Notes: generated from the sequence alone by a model not told the origin. A DNA stretch of 64,000 nt from Oxalobacteraceae bacterium (GCA_013284265.1 JABTBR010000032.1:1-64000); one strand, 5' to 3'. Positions 37,812-46,537 are shown, counted from the stretch's first letter. Program-made: numbers and translations.

Positions 37812-40016
37812 CTAGCGGCCTTTTGCGTGAAGAACAGACTTCATCATCTCGAAATATGCGTCTGATTCGTCATCAGCTTCCCCCTGATGTTCCGGAACCT
37901 TTAACATGGAGGCTGGCTGTTCGGCGACGAACGTCTCGAGTTTGCGTGCCTCTAGCAAAGAAGGGCTGGGCCCTTTGTGCTGCTCGATCGCTTTAGCTGT
38001 TTGCTGCTGTGCACCTTTAGTGAGTTTCTTGGAGCGCTGGTCATATTCCATTTGTAGAACGAGACGGTTATGTCGAGTCTCGGGAAGTCTCAAGCTGCCA
38101 TGCGCAAACGCTTCAAGCACCTCCTCATAGGTCTGGGTGGGTGCGGCATTTGCTTGGTCAGTGAGCTTTAATTCCAAGAGTCCGGCGCCAGCCATGTTGG
38201 GCGTCCAGATTCGCGAAACAGAGCCCGGGAAGTGATGTATAGGGATGGTCCAGCCTCCAAAATTGCGTGCCTTTTCCGTCCATTGGCATAGGGCAGCGTC
38301 ATCCATAGAGTAAGCTAGGCGGTCAAAATTAACGCCCTCCCTAGTGACCTTCGCTTCGCTCTGCGGCAGCAATAACTGGATCAACTCGGACGGTGGCCGA
38401 TGACGCAATGTCCCGATTCCTGCTTCGTGGCCCCATCTCCATAGGCCCGCTGGCGACGGCACTACACCCGCAGAGATCATGTGGGTATCGAGCCGCTTTG
38501 TCCGATCGGCAGTCAGGTTATACGTTGTGAAGATGTTGTGAAGTAGAGCCGCATATTCAGCAACCGTAAAAATTGCCTTGCTCGAATCAAACTTGCGCAG
38601 TTCGTATTCGGCTCTGCGCGCGTCAATGGCGCCGGGATACCAATACTGATGATCCTTTGTGATGCGATGAAGGACTTCGACCAAGCCCTTCAAATCTGGT
38701 CGATATGGTGGAGCATAGCTTATGCGATCAAAGGATGAGAATGCAGTTTCCTTGGCTGCGAGACTTAAGTATTCACCTCGGTCGCACAGCAAGACCGACG
38801 GAAGACCTGGAAAAGGATACAGCGTTTGCCAAGATGGGTAGCCCCAAAGATCTCCCAGCAATTCAGAAGAAGCAAGCGAACTGAATATTGCTGTCTTTGC
38901 CATTTCCCAACTAGGGCCGCGTAGGCAAACGTAAAATCCCATGATTGCAGTCGACCATACATCAACCATGATATACAGGATTGGACGTCCAATTATCCAC
39001 GCACGATTGATGCTCGATCTTAGATAGATGTCAGCAATTGTGGAATCTATTTGCCAAGTGTGACCAGGCCCGGACACACCTTTCCAGCTGCGCGCTTTCA
39101 TGCCTCGCATGCTTCGTTGGAAGTGCCCCTTGGTCGTTGTGTCGAGAAGCCGCTGGAGTTCTGGTATTTCGACTTCTAGCACCCTGCGCACTTGATCTGC
39201 GTTAGGGTACTCGCCGAATTTGACCGGCACGGGCGTGTGGGTACCATCCACCTCACGAAAATGCTTGGTAAAACCTTCGGCGATTATGTCGCGAAAGCGC
39301 TTGGGAAAGCGGGGTTTTGGCGCACGGATTTTTCGATCAGCCATCATGATCAATTGCCGCCACTCAGCGCTCATGCCTGGTTGTAACTGCGCATCCGGTT
39401 GGCCAGTATGCCTTGCTAAACGTTGTGCGTTGGTCTTTCTTCCAGGTTTGCGACGGCCGGTTGGCGAACAGTTCCTCACCTTACCTGGGGCTCCGCAGCG
39501 ATCTAACCTTGAGCGCAGACTCTCTTCACTGAATCCGTAGCGGCATAACAGTGACCAGCACTTATAGACCAGGGTGCGGCTGATACCGTGTTCCGTTACC
39601 GCATTGGTTACCAGTCGGCCGATAGATCCATGTGAACGTATCGAGGCCCGAAGTGAATCAAAATGTAAAAAGCTCGCCATGATTTTTTTTCGCTTTTCGT
39701 AACGTTCAAGATCGGTAAGGGAATCCATAAAATTCTCCCGTTCCAAATCTATGATGTGCAGAGTACTTTGCTGGGCTAGTTGAGCAAGCGCATCTGTTTT
39801 CAGCCAGAGAAGTTTTCCACAAAGAGGTGAAGCTGCTTTCTTTTTTCCTGCAATATCTTCAAGCGTTCTGGCACTAACACATTCGGGGTCTGTGAATTTT
39901 TCGATCAATGCCACAATTGTGCAGCCTGCAGGTACTTCAGCGAGGATCACGCGATATATGCCAGATAGATCGCCTTCTAAAATGCGGAAGGTCTGATTGT
40001 GGATCAGGCTTGCCAT
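37812..40016 (-). CDS. tnsB: TnsB-like DDE transposase
   Basis: A 734-residue rve/Mu-type DDE transposase. The catalytic acids are D324 in HTWQIDSTIADIY, D412 in LLCDRGEYLSLA and E447 in DLKGLVEVLHR. N-terminal helix-turn-helix segments lie at about 125-175. A Mu C-terminal-like beta domain follows the core. It cuts 3' ends and joins them to target DNA. Its start overlaps tnsA by 13 bp, indicating coupled translation. Confidence 0.9.
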   Translation of the reverse strand: MASLIHNQTFRILEGDLSGIYRVILAEVPAGCTIVALIEKFTDPECVSARTLEDIAGKKKAASPLCGKLLWLKTDALAQLAQQSTLHIIDLERENFMDSLTDLERYEKRKKIMASFLHFDSLRASIRSHGSIGRLVTNAVTEHGISRTLVYKCWSLLCRYGFSEESLRSRLDRCGAPGKVRNCSPTGRRKPGRKTNAQRLARHTGQPDAQLQPGMSAEWRQLIMMADRKIRAPKPRFPKRFRDIIAEGFTKHFREVDGTHTPVPVKFGEYPNADQVRRVLEVEIPELQRLLDTTTKGHFQRSMRGMKARSWKGVSGPGHTWQIDSTIADIYLRSSINRAWIIGRPILYIMVDVWSTAIMGFYVCLRGPSWEMAKTAIFSSLASSELLGDLWGYPSWQTLYPFPGLPSVLLCDRGEYLSLAAKETAFSSFDRISYAPPYRPDLKGLVEVLHRITKDHQYWYPGAIDARRAEYELRKFDSSKAIFTVAEYAALLHNIFTTYNLTADRTKRLDTHMISAGVVPSPAGLWRWGHEAGIGTLRHRPPSELIQLLLPQSEAKVTREGVNFDRLAYSMDDAALCQWTEKARNFGGWTIPIHHFPGSVSRIWTPNMAGAGLLELKLTDQANAAPTQTYEEVLEAFAHGSLRLPETRHNRLVLQMEYDQRSKKLTKGAQQQTAKAIEQHKGPSPSLLEARKLETFVAEQPASMLKVPEHQGEADDESDAYFEMMKSVLHAKGR

Positions 40017-40900
40017 GCGGATCTCCCAGAAACAATAGGATTGATCTCCCAGAATTCTTGCTCAGCTAAAAGAATAAGAGGGGATGAAGGTCGCCAACTG
40101 CGCCGTAAGTCGAAGGGCAATTTTCCAGTCCACACCGCCCCCCAGAAGCCAAGCTTCGCCGTCTCGGGGCAACCACAATATTGTTCGATTTTTCGAAGGA
40201 CGTGGGTCAAATCTCTTTGGTTAAAATCTTGGACGTGCTGGCAAAGCCAGTGGGCGAGGAGTGCGGAATCTGTCCCTCCCAATGCCCAGTAGCTATTGCC
40301 TTTGAGAAGATCCGCGACTTGCGTGTCATAAAGGCTTTGGGTGATCAGGAGCCATGGAACATTTCGGCATGCCCAATATTCGCGTTCCAGCCCAAGCAAG
40401 AACTTCGTTCTTTTTCCAGTCCAGACATTCGAAGGCTTGACCGAAATAGCGAGTAGTTGAAACCCTTCATGTGTACGCAAGGTGAGCAGCAGATCAGTCG
40501 TCATGATCCAAGGAGCTGCTATTCCGTGTTCACTCACGGTGGGATGTTTCATTTTCATCTGTTCAGCCAATTCAATCGTGCCCGAAAAAGCGCCGGTGCG
40601 GCTGCCAATTTGGTAGGAATTTAGTTCGTGGCTGCATGAATGTAGATTGAGTGCAAATTGCTCACGGATGTCCACGACGTCGGGATGCATCGTCGAAAAT
40701 AGCAGCGCGACGAGCTCCTGATCTGAGAGTAGCTCGCGCTGCCGCCCGCGCCACAACTGCAAATGGGAGCGGCCCATACTTGAAGGGTCGGAGCGGCTGA
40801 CACGATGCCATGGAATATAATTTTCGTACGTGCCCATTCCTCGCCCTAAGGCCGTGAATCGACGCAAATCGCTCGGGGTAAATATCGGTTTCGATCTCAT
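40004..40900 (-). CDS. tnsA: TnsA-like 5'-end endonuclease of heteromeric transposase
   Basis: A 298-residue protein of the TnsA PD-(D/E)XK family. The catalytic triad reads E62 (SDQELVALL), D136 (WIMTTDLLLTL) and K155 (LLAISVKP). It cleaves the 5' strands so that transposition is cut-and-paste. First gene of the tnsABC operon. The preceding 40,901-41,277 interval is noncoding and is the likely right end of the element. Confidence 0.85.
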   Translation of the reverse strand: MRSKPIFTPSDLRRFTALGRGMGTYENYIPWHRVSRSDPSSMGRSHLQLWRGRQRELLSDQELVALLFSTMHPDVVDIREQFALNLHSCSHELNSYQIGSRTGAFSGTIELAEQMKMKHPTVSEHGIAAPWIMTTDLLLTLRTHEGFQLLAISVKPSNVWTGKRTKFLLGLEREYWACRNVPWLLITQSLYDTQVADLLKGNSYWALGGTDSALLAHWLCQHVQDFNQRDLTHVLRKIEQYCGCPETAKLGFWGAVWTGKLPFDLRRSWRPSSPLILLAEQEFWEINPIVSGRSAWQA

Positions 40901-41277
40901 GTTTTATATTCTGCTTTCAGGAAATGTGGATAACCGTTGCAATCCATGATTCGTTTTCATTCCTCTATACGTGAATGAATTCAGCAGCACGATGTGCGGC
41001 TACGAACCTCCAATCCAACTTTCAATGGGCGTAAAGATGCCGCCAGCTCAGATCGTAGAACTTTGAAGCGCCTGCGTTATAAAACATAGGCGAACGAATT
41101 CACGATCACAATGAACTGAGAATTTTGCAGAATGAATGGGCGAGAAGGTGCCATGAGATCGGCTTGACAAGCCTTCCTCCTCATGGCACAGTGGGCTATC
41201 TGCTGCTAGTGGATAGCCGACTTCAAAGAGCTCACGTTTCTCGACAAAACGCGGGCTCTTGGCTTTTCTGTCCTACG
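40901..41277. other. Noncoding interval upstream of tnsA
   Basis: No supported gene. It should hold the tnsA promoter and probably the right end of the Tn7-like element. I see scattered GAATGAAT/GAATTC-type repeats (40,971-40,982; 41,092-41,100; 41,131-41,137) but no convincing ordered array. Confidence 0.4.
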
Positions 41278-41685
41278 TTAATTTACGTTACGCTTATAGC
41301 TATTCCTTTCCCTTTCTGTAGCGTGGAGCACGGTCTGTTCAATGTCTGCCCATGCACTATCGTCGATAAATGGCAATAGTCGGATCAACTCGTGAATACC
41401 CGCGTACCCTTTCCAGCTGCCTGTTGTCGGCAATTGCACAATGGTGCGAGATTTTTTGGCGGCAGTAACCAATGCTACACGCTCCTCTTCGTCAAGCTCC
41501 AAGACATCTGCAATCCGGGCCAGCAATGGGGAATTGACCGGCGCGCAAAGGCCGCTTTCGATGCGAGAGAGGTAACCTGTACTGCAGCCGCACCGCAACG
41601 AAAGATCTTTTTGAGACATATTACGCATGGCGCGAAGCTCGCGCAATTTGTGGCGAAGAGGTGTGTCGATCGGAGCGGAACTCAT
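41278..41685 (-). CDS. XRE family helix-turn-helix regulator
   Basis: A 135-residue protein with an N-terminal HTH_3 domain (about 12-70): LRELRAMRNMSQKDLSLRCGCSTGYLSRIESG. The C-terminal ~60 residues lack a known domain. Shine-Dalgarno GGAAAG precedes the ATG. It lies between the tnsA end and an IS3 remnant, so it could be the last gene of the transposon or a separate island regulator. Confidence 0.8.
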   Translation of the reverse strand: MSSAPIDTPLRHKLRELRAMRNMSQKDLSLRCGCSTGYLSRIESGLCAPVNSPLLARIADVLELDEEERVALVTAAKKSRTIVQLPTTGSWKGYAGIHELIRLLPFIDDSAWADIEQTVLHATERERNSYKRNVN

Positions 41686-41963
41686 AGCTTTCCGTTATCT
41701 CAAGTTGATGGACTTGGTTATTGTGCCGATTTCACTGACTAAGGTAAACCACAAAAATCATAGGACAACCAACGAGTTATTTAGAAAGTTTACGATTCAA
41801 CCGAATCGGGATAGATTTTTTATTTATTTTCTTGCGCGCGCTACTTGAAATATTGGGGATAGTGCTGTTTTAAATGGAAATTGGAGTTTATTTAACTACT
41901 CGTTATCTAAAACCAAGTAGCGGCGAACTCGTAAAAAAAATTAACGCGCGCCGAAAAAATCGA

Positions 41964-42329
41964 CGCGGGACGGCCACTAACAAGACGCTGAAGTACCGCT
42001 CGAGCTATCCGGACCAGGCGTTTGCCGATCTGGCAGCAGCAAGGAAGTGGGTGGGAGCCTTCGTTGACTGGTACAACAACGAACACCGCCACAGTGCCGT
42101 TCGCTTCGTCACACCAGGGCAGCGGCATGCAGGACAGGACCAGCCTCTACTTCGCAGACGCAAAGTCGTCTACGAGGCAGCCAAGGCCCGCCATCCTCGT
42201 CGATGGAGTGGCATGACGCGCAACTGGACGCCAGTTCGGGTCGTGCATTTAAACCCGGCAAAATCGGCTAACAACGACAGCCACCGCCGGGCAGCATAAC
42301 CGTCGTTAAACGCGACAACTAGCTTGACA
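41964..42329 (+). pseudogene. IS3-family transposase remnant with right terminal repeat
   Basis: The frame ending at 42,299 carries only the last ~110 residues of an IS3-type OrfB: WVGAFVDWYNNEHRHSAVRF, TPGQRHAG and NWTPVRVVHLNP. These align with the same parts of the full copy at 57,409. After the stop, ACGCGACAACTA and TTGACA (to 42,329) match the terminal repeat of that element. Upstream of about 41,975 the sequence is unrelated, so the 5' two-thirds are lost. It marks an old recombination joint. Confidence 0.75.
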
Positions 42330-42642
42330 CTGACCGAGCACGTCACTGAGACCCTCGCAAGGATCAGGGCAGTTGCGGGCAATAGTTGAGGGCAGTCCTC
42401 GGCCAGAAGTAGCCTCTCGACTTCAAGTGCAGTTGAGTCCATCACTGACCCTCCATGGCTCGACTCAAGCCGCGTGCGTGGATTGTCGCATTTGTTAATA
42501 CTGTGTTCGCACACAACATAGATGCAGTTACTCGTAACAGAATATGCGTTTTCGGCTTATGTTCGACCGATATTAAATTCCAGCCGCCCATGTTATATTG
42601 ATAACGCGCCAAGTACCTTTTACACCCACCGACGGAGATTTC
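42330..42642. other. Noncoding interval before the TIR gene
   Basis: No supported gene. A minus-strand open frame here overlaps the IS remnant and shows no recognisable domain. The AT-rich part at about 42,480-42,620 probably holds the promoter of the TIR gene, whose Shine-Dalgarno GGAG lies 5 nt before its ATG. Confidence 0.4.
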
Positions 42643-43686
42643 ATGCCCCTCACTGAGAGAACGGATGAACTAAAGCGATTGATTCAAGCCTTTGAGTCCG
42701 AGGCTGGAAAGTTCTATCCCCTGACGCTCTCACTTCTGTACGTGACGCAAAATGCCCCCAGCGTCAACCGTCAAATCCCGAAGCCAAACCACGGGATTAT
42801 GTTGTGGCAGTATTACGGCGCGATCCATGGAGACAGCGGTGCGGCGGAGCTCGCCAAAAACTTGAACGATAGCGATTTGAAATGGGGTATCCGAGGTGCC
42901 GAGCTGAGTTGCTTTGGTGTACTCGAAGGCGACGGCTGCGAATTATTTGTTCGTATGGCGCAGCGTGCAGGGGCGCTGTTCGACAAGGCCGAGGCTAGCT
43001 TGCTCAAGTCGCTGATGGTGAAAGAAATAATGGAAGTGGAACTGAAGCGATGTTCACCAGCCAAGCCTACTGCAGCAGCGAACGATAATCCGCTCGCAGT
43101 TTGGCTGAACTACTTGCTGTTCCACCTCTCTCTGACCAACCCCGGTAGGGAGAGGGCTCAGCGCATCGATCCCGATCCATTTACCCTCTCCCTGCTCGCA
43201 TTGGAAAGGCTCTACTCAGAACGTTCGATTGATAAAGTGGACAGGTCGGTACGGCAGCTGTCAGCGCTCCGATTTAAAGTGGCGATGTCATTTCCTGGCG
43301 AGCGACGACAGTACGTCTCAGACACGGTCACCGCACTTCGACCGCAACTGCCGCCTGACTCAATCTTCTATGATTACGACTACCAAGCTCAGCTTGCAAA
43401 GCCCAATTTGGACGTCCTCCTGCAAGACGTCTACCGAAACCAGGCCGACCTGATAGTCATCTTCTTGTGCGAAGAGTACACCGAGAAACAATGGTGTGGT
43501 CTAGAGTGGCGGGCAATCCGGGACCTGATTAAACACAAGAATGACGATCAGGTCATGTTCGTGCGGTTCGACGATGCTTCCGTCGAAGGCGTGCTTTCTA
43601 TTGACGGCTACGTCGACGCAAGAGTTCATTCGCCAGAGAAAATGGCCGATTTTATTCTGCAGCGAATACAAACCTCGACGTCGTGA
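42643..43686 (+). CDS. TIR-domain protein, probable NAD-cleaving effector
   Basis: About 347 residues. The C-terminal TIR domain (about 210-345) starts LRFKVAMSFPGERRQYV, has the box ADLIVIFLCEEYTEKQW and ends with a likely catalytic glutamate, E288 in WCGLEWR. The N-terminal ~200 residues are helical and unrecognised (MLWQYYGAIHGDSGAAELAK; LAVWLNYLLFHLSL) and may be the sensor. Bacterial TIR proteins commonly deplete or convert NAD+ during phage infection. No Thoeris ThsA-type partner is adjacent, so it may be single-gene. The ATG at 42643 was chosen for its Shine-Dalgarno. Confidence 0.8.
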   Translation: MPLTERTDELKRLIQAFESEAGKFYPLTLSLLYVTQNAPSVNRQIPKPNHGIMLWQYYGAIHGDSGAAELAKNLNDSDLKWGIRGAELSCFGVLEGDGCELFVRMAQRAGALFDKAEASLLKSLMVKEIMEVELKRCSPAKPTAAANDNPLAVWLNYLLFHLSLTNPGRERAQRIDPDPFTLSLLALERLYSERSIDKVDRSVRQLSALRFKVAMSFPGERRQYVSDTVTALRPQLPPDSIFYDYDYQAQLAKPNLDVLLQDVYRNQADLIVIFLCEEYTEKQWCGLEWRAIRDLIKHKNDDQVMFVRFDDASVEGVLSIDGYVDARVHSPEKMADFILQRIQTSTS

Positions 43687-43930
43687 ACGCAGAGGCGCCT
43701 AACCCGATCACGTGACGCTGAAAGGGGGCGCGCACCACCTACGCGAGCTTGTCGTGAAGCCCGCTACGGACGGCACAACTTTCCTGGCAATCGGCCAGCG
43801 CTCAATTTAGCGTACGCAAACCCACATTCAGCGTGGCCTCGTTTGAGCCCGGAATACAATTGACATAAAAACAAAGCCTATCCATAATTCCCCGCTTGTT
43901 TAGGCTCAGAATGCTGAGTACGGAGGGGAA

Positions 43931-44344
43931 ATGAGTAAGCCTATCATTCGTATGGGCGACCGGACCAGTCATGGCGGTACTGTAATTAGCGGTGACCTGA
44001 CTTGGACAATCTATGAAAAAGCTGTAGCGAGGGCCGGGGACCTGACCGTTTGCCCAAAGTGCAAAGGTACATTTCCTATCGCCGCCGGGGCAGGCGACTT
44101 AACTGCGTTTGGTCAAGCTGTGGCGAGAGACGGCGACAAGACTGCATGTGGTGCGACCCTTATCGCCACCCAAATTTCCGCTTCATGGGACCAGCAATCT
44201 GATCAAGGTGACGCTTCGTTGAAGACTGCCGCCGAGCCGCTTGAGGCCGCAACTAAGGCCGTTGCCCAACTTGCGCCGACCATTTGCCTCGAATGCCTGG
44301 CAGCGGCGGCGGCGGCCGGTTCTGCTATCGTCGTGAGAAGTTAG
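43931..44344 (+). CDS. PAAR domain protein (T6SS spike tip)
   Basis: A 137-residue protein. PAAR repeats run over residues 1-80: IIRMGDRTSHGGTVISGD, VARAGDLTVCPKCKGTFPI and VARDGDKTACGATLIA. A hydrophobic/helical tail follows. It should cap the VgrG trimer of a type VI secretion system and carry the downstream toxin. A strong Shine-Dalgarno (GGAGGGG) precedes the ATG. No VgrG or structural T6SS gene is in the window, so it depends on a system encoded elsewhere. Confidence 0.87.
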   Translation: MSKPIIRMGDRTSHGGTVISGDLTWTIYEKAVARAGDLTVCPKCKGTFPIAAGAGDLTAFGQAVARDGDKTACGATLIATQISASWDQQSDQGDASLKTAAEPLEAATKAVAQLAPTICLECLAAAAAAGSAIVVRS

Positions 44345-44346
44345 TA

Positions 44347-44841
44347 ATGATCAAAGTTATCGAACGATTTCAGACTCTTCGTCAACAAGAGGAGACACTT
44401 AATCTCTATGCGTTGGTGGACGGCTTCCAATACGAGCAACATACCGGCCAACGCATCGAGCACCAGCGAGGAGCCAATCGTTCCATATTGCACGGGACGG
44501 AGGACGAGCCACTCGCACACGCCGGGCCATAGTTGTTTGATGTCACGAAAATAGCTGAGCAGGTATACGCGTTGATCGAGCTCGAACAGGCGTTACCGGC
44601 GGTGTCTTGGCTCATCACGTCCGTTGACCTTGAGGGATTGTCGCAGCTACTGCAGCTTAAGCTAGATGCGCAGCTGCCCGATGGCAGAAAAGTCCTGCTC
44701 CGGTTCTACGATCCACGTGTGCTGGGGAACCTATGCCATACGATGGACGCCGAGCAGTACGCGGAATTCTTTGGCCTCATCGACGAGTGGCATTTCAACT
44801 ATAAGGGCCAGTGGGTGGCCGCAGGACGACGTCATGCTTAA
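44347..44841 (+). pseudogene. DUF4123 T6SS adaptor, interrupted by an in-frame TAG
   Basis: Two consecutive open pieces in one frame encode a DUF4123 (Tap/TEC-type adaptor) protein of about 164 residues. The N-part ends GTEDEPLAHAGP, then TAG at 44530-44532, then LFDVTKIAEQVYAL and SWLITSVDLEGLSQLLQ. The TAG sits where family members usually have tryptophan (GPW), so a single TGG to TAG change explains it. Such adaptors load the effector onto PAAR/VgrG. The gene starts 3 bp after the PAAR stop and overlaps the next gene by 8 bp. Readthrough, recent nonsense mutation or sequencing error are all possible. Confidence 0.82.
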
Positions 44842-45169
44842 ATTCAGCGAAGCGCAACTCGCCCAGATAGATCACCTCGAAAAACTTCAGTATGTTGAAG
44901 ACGTGCGTAAAGATGTCGTCATGCAATACCCTGAACTGGCCGACGACAGCAGTCTAAAAGCTCGCCTTGAGCAAGCGTACAGTCATGCGATCACTCTTGG
45001 ATTCGTGAAGGGAGTGGCCATTACCCAATTCTTGTATTACGAAGCTTTCGCGCAGGGATTTTATCGCCAACCTGCGATAAATGCGTGGTTGACGAAGCCA
45101 GGTCAGAAAGTTGAGCAGAGATTCACCGATCTCATCGCCCAGCTGAAGTCTAAGTTGAAGGAGTATTAG
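44834..45169 (+). CDS. T6SS cassette accessory protein, 111 aa
   Basis: Helical protein (KFSEAQLAQIDHLEKLQYVE; LGFVKGVAITQFLYYEAFAQ; KPGQKVEQRFTDLIAQLKSK). Similar small proteins often lie between a DUF4123 adaptor and a toxin in PAAR cassettes, but I do not know a formal family name. It overlaps the end of the adaptor gene by 8 bp and directly abuts the toxin gene start, so it is part of one operon. An effector-loading or chaperone role is inferred. Confidence 0.7.
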   Translation: MLKFSEAQLAQIDHLEKLQYVEDVRKDVVMQYPELADDSSLKARLEQAYSHAITLGFVKGVAITQFLYYEAFAQGFYRQPAINAWLTKPGQKVEQRFTDLIAQLKSKLKEY

Positions 45170-45763
45170 ATGGCAGCACTTGCAATCCCCGTGGTTGAAG
45201 GCGCAGCGTTGGCGTTATTGCGGGCGCTTGGCATTGTCGCTGTGGGAGGCGTCGGAGCGGCGGCAATAAACGAAGCCGCAAAGAAAAAGGCCGAGTCCGC
45301 CGAAAACGCAAAGGCGACACCAATTGCTCAGGCGGGAACGCAAACGAAGACTCGCGACACTTGCTCGAAATGCCCTCCCGATTGCGGGACACTAGTTCCG
45401 CGTGACTGGAACATGTCAGAGATTTCCCGTGCCTATCAGGCACGGATTACCGGATTCGTTCCTGGCACCGAGTGGAGTTTCCGAGGCAACGACTTTGATG
45501 GATTTAAGTCGCAAGCCTGCCTGCTATTGGAGGCGAAAGCTAAATATGATCAGTTCTTCTCGTCTGTGAGCAAGCCTAAGGTGTTCTTTTCCCTCACAGG
45601 TTTGCCCAAAATTCGGGATCAGGCTATCCGCCAGAGTGAGGTCATCGAGGCATCTCCACCGTCCCAGCTGCACTGGCATTTCATGGAGCCGCTGAGCTAC
45701 GGTTTCTTTTCTCAGGCCTTCGCCAATTCCTTTTTACCTATTGTCACCCATCTGACCCCATGA
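45170..45763 (+). CDS. Tox-REase-5 domain toxin, T6SS effector
   Basis: A 197-residue protein. Two N-terminal hydrophobic stretches (about 7-32) are followed by a Tox-REase-5 nuclease domain from about residue 64: CSKCPPDCGTLVPRDW, GNDFDGFKSQACLLLEAKAKYDQFF. The likely PD-(D/E)XK residues are D110 and E121-x-K123. Members of this toxin family include T6SS-delivered DNases such as TseT. The stop overlaps the immunity gene start. It is the presumed killing cargo of the PAAR operon. Confidence 0.83.
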   Translation: MAALAIPVVEGAALALLRALGIVAVGGVGAAAINEAAKKKAESAENAKATPIAQAGTQTKTRDTCSKCPPDCGTLVPRDWNMSEISRAYQARITGFVPGTEWSFRGNDFDGFKSQACLLLEAKAKYDQFFSSVSKPKVFFSLTGLPKIRDQAIRQSEVIEASPPSQLHWHFMEPLSYGFFSQAFANSFLPIVTHLTP

Positions 45764-46494
45764 GTTTCCATCTCACCATTAGCGCAAACTTCCGGACGGG
45801 CGCCAGCCTTCCATCCATCGATGATCAATACAACGATCTTTGGAAAATTGCCAAATCTCTTGAAACTGCTGGCCTGCCCTTGGACGGATGGTTCCCGCCA
45901 GCAGATTCTGAAGCAAATTCGTTGCTTAACAATGCTTTCGTTCCCACCGGTCCGAGTCCTGCCGCACTTGCCATGGCAAAGGCTGACAAGAGCAATCTGG
46001 CCACGGACCTGCGCACGCTTGGCGTTTGGAACGGCGAGGAAAATGAAGGCGCCATAGTCTATACAGCGACATACAATACGGGGCGCATTCCTTCCCACTT
46101 TGATTTCAGCGCCGATGAAGTTCCCGCTTTCATGGACTATCGCAACGTGGTTAATCTGGTGCAAACTTTGATCAGGTTATGGCGTCCGATGTTGGTGAAG
46201 ATCGCACCTGGTGGCTACGCTGGAAAAAACGTGTTTCCGGATCGCCCTCCGGTGGGATGGATGATTTATTTGCCGTTTGAAATAGACTCGAAACAGGTTC
46301 CAGAGGCTGCGGTTATCCTCCCCATCCTAGATGAGCACGACAATAAACAACGGCTGGGTACTTTGATCGTATCGGTCGCGGAAACATTCGATCCGAACAA
46401 TCCGGAGCACGTCAAGAAAGCCAACGCTATCGAGACAAGGCTGGTGGATCAGGATCTTCTGCCGACTTTGAGGGAGTTTGTGACGAGGTTCTGA
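45760..46494 (+). CDS. Imm52-like immunity protein
   Basis: A 244-residue cytosolic protein starting inside the stop of the Tox-REase-5 gene (ATGA). Sequence such as GYAGKNVFPDRPPVGWMIYLP and the overall length agree with the Imm52 family, the usual partner of Tox-REase-5. It should bind and neutralise the toxin. The family call rests partly on its position. Confidence 0.75.
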   Translation: MSFHLTISANFRTGASLPSIDDQYNDLWKIAKSLETAGLPLDGWFPPADSEANSLLNNAFVPTGPSPAALAMAKADKSNLATDLRTLGVWNGEENEGAIVYTATYNTGRIPSHFDFSADEVPAFMDYRNVVNLVQTLIRLWRPMLVKIAPGGYAGKNVFPDRPPVGWMIYLPFEIDSKQVPEAAVILPILDEHDNKQRLGTLIVSVAETFDPNNPEHVKKANAIETRLVDQDLLPTLREFVTRF

Positions 46495-46537
46495 CGACAA
46501 AAACCGTCACTATTTTGCGAAGTTCCCATGAGTCAGC

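Larger units (their letters stand above)
31090..41100. mobile_element. Tn7-like transposon (ends approximate)
   Basis: The gene set tniQ, cargo, tniQ, tnsC, tnsB, tnsA makes a complete Tn7-type transposition module with heteromeric TnsA+TnsB chemistry. Genes at both ends read inward. No exact terminal inverted repeats or target duplication could be proven by eye; the left limit is placed at the tandem 16-bp repeats and the right limit in the noncoding DNA beyond tnsA. No CRISPR array or Cas gene is present, so it is not an evident CRISPR-associated transposon. Confidence 0.65.

Noticed and set aside
31090-41100. CRISPR-associated transposon
   Set aside because: tnsA is present and two tniQ genes are found, but there is no Cas gene or CRISPR array in or near the element.
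42170-42514. Minus-strand open frame of 114 codons
   Set aside because: Overlaps the IS3 remnant on the opposite strand and shows no family-like sequence.
42643-43686. Thoeris system
   Set aside because: The TIR gene lacks an adjacent ThsA-type NAD-binding/SLOG partner, so only a TIR-domain protein can be claimed.
44284-44532. Separate 82-residue gene starting inside the PAAR gene
   Set aside because: The sensible start is ATG 44347; the piece is the N-terminal half of the DUF4123 gene cut by TAG, not an independent gene.
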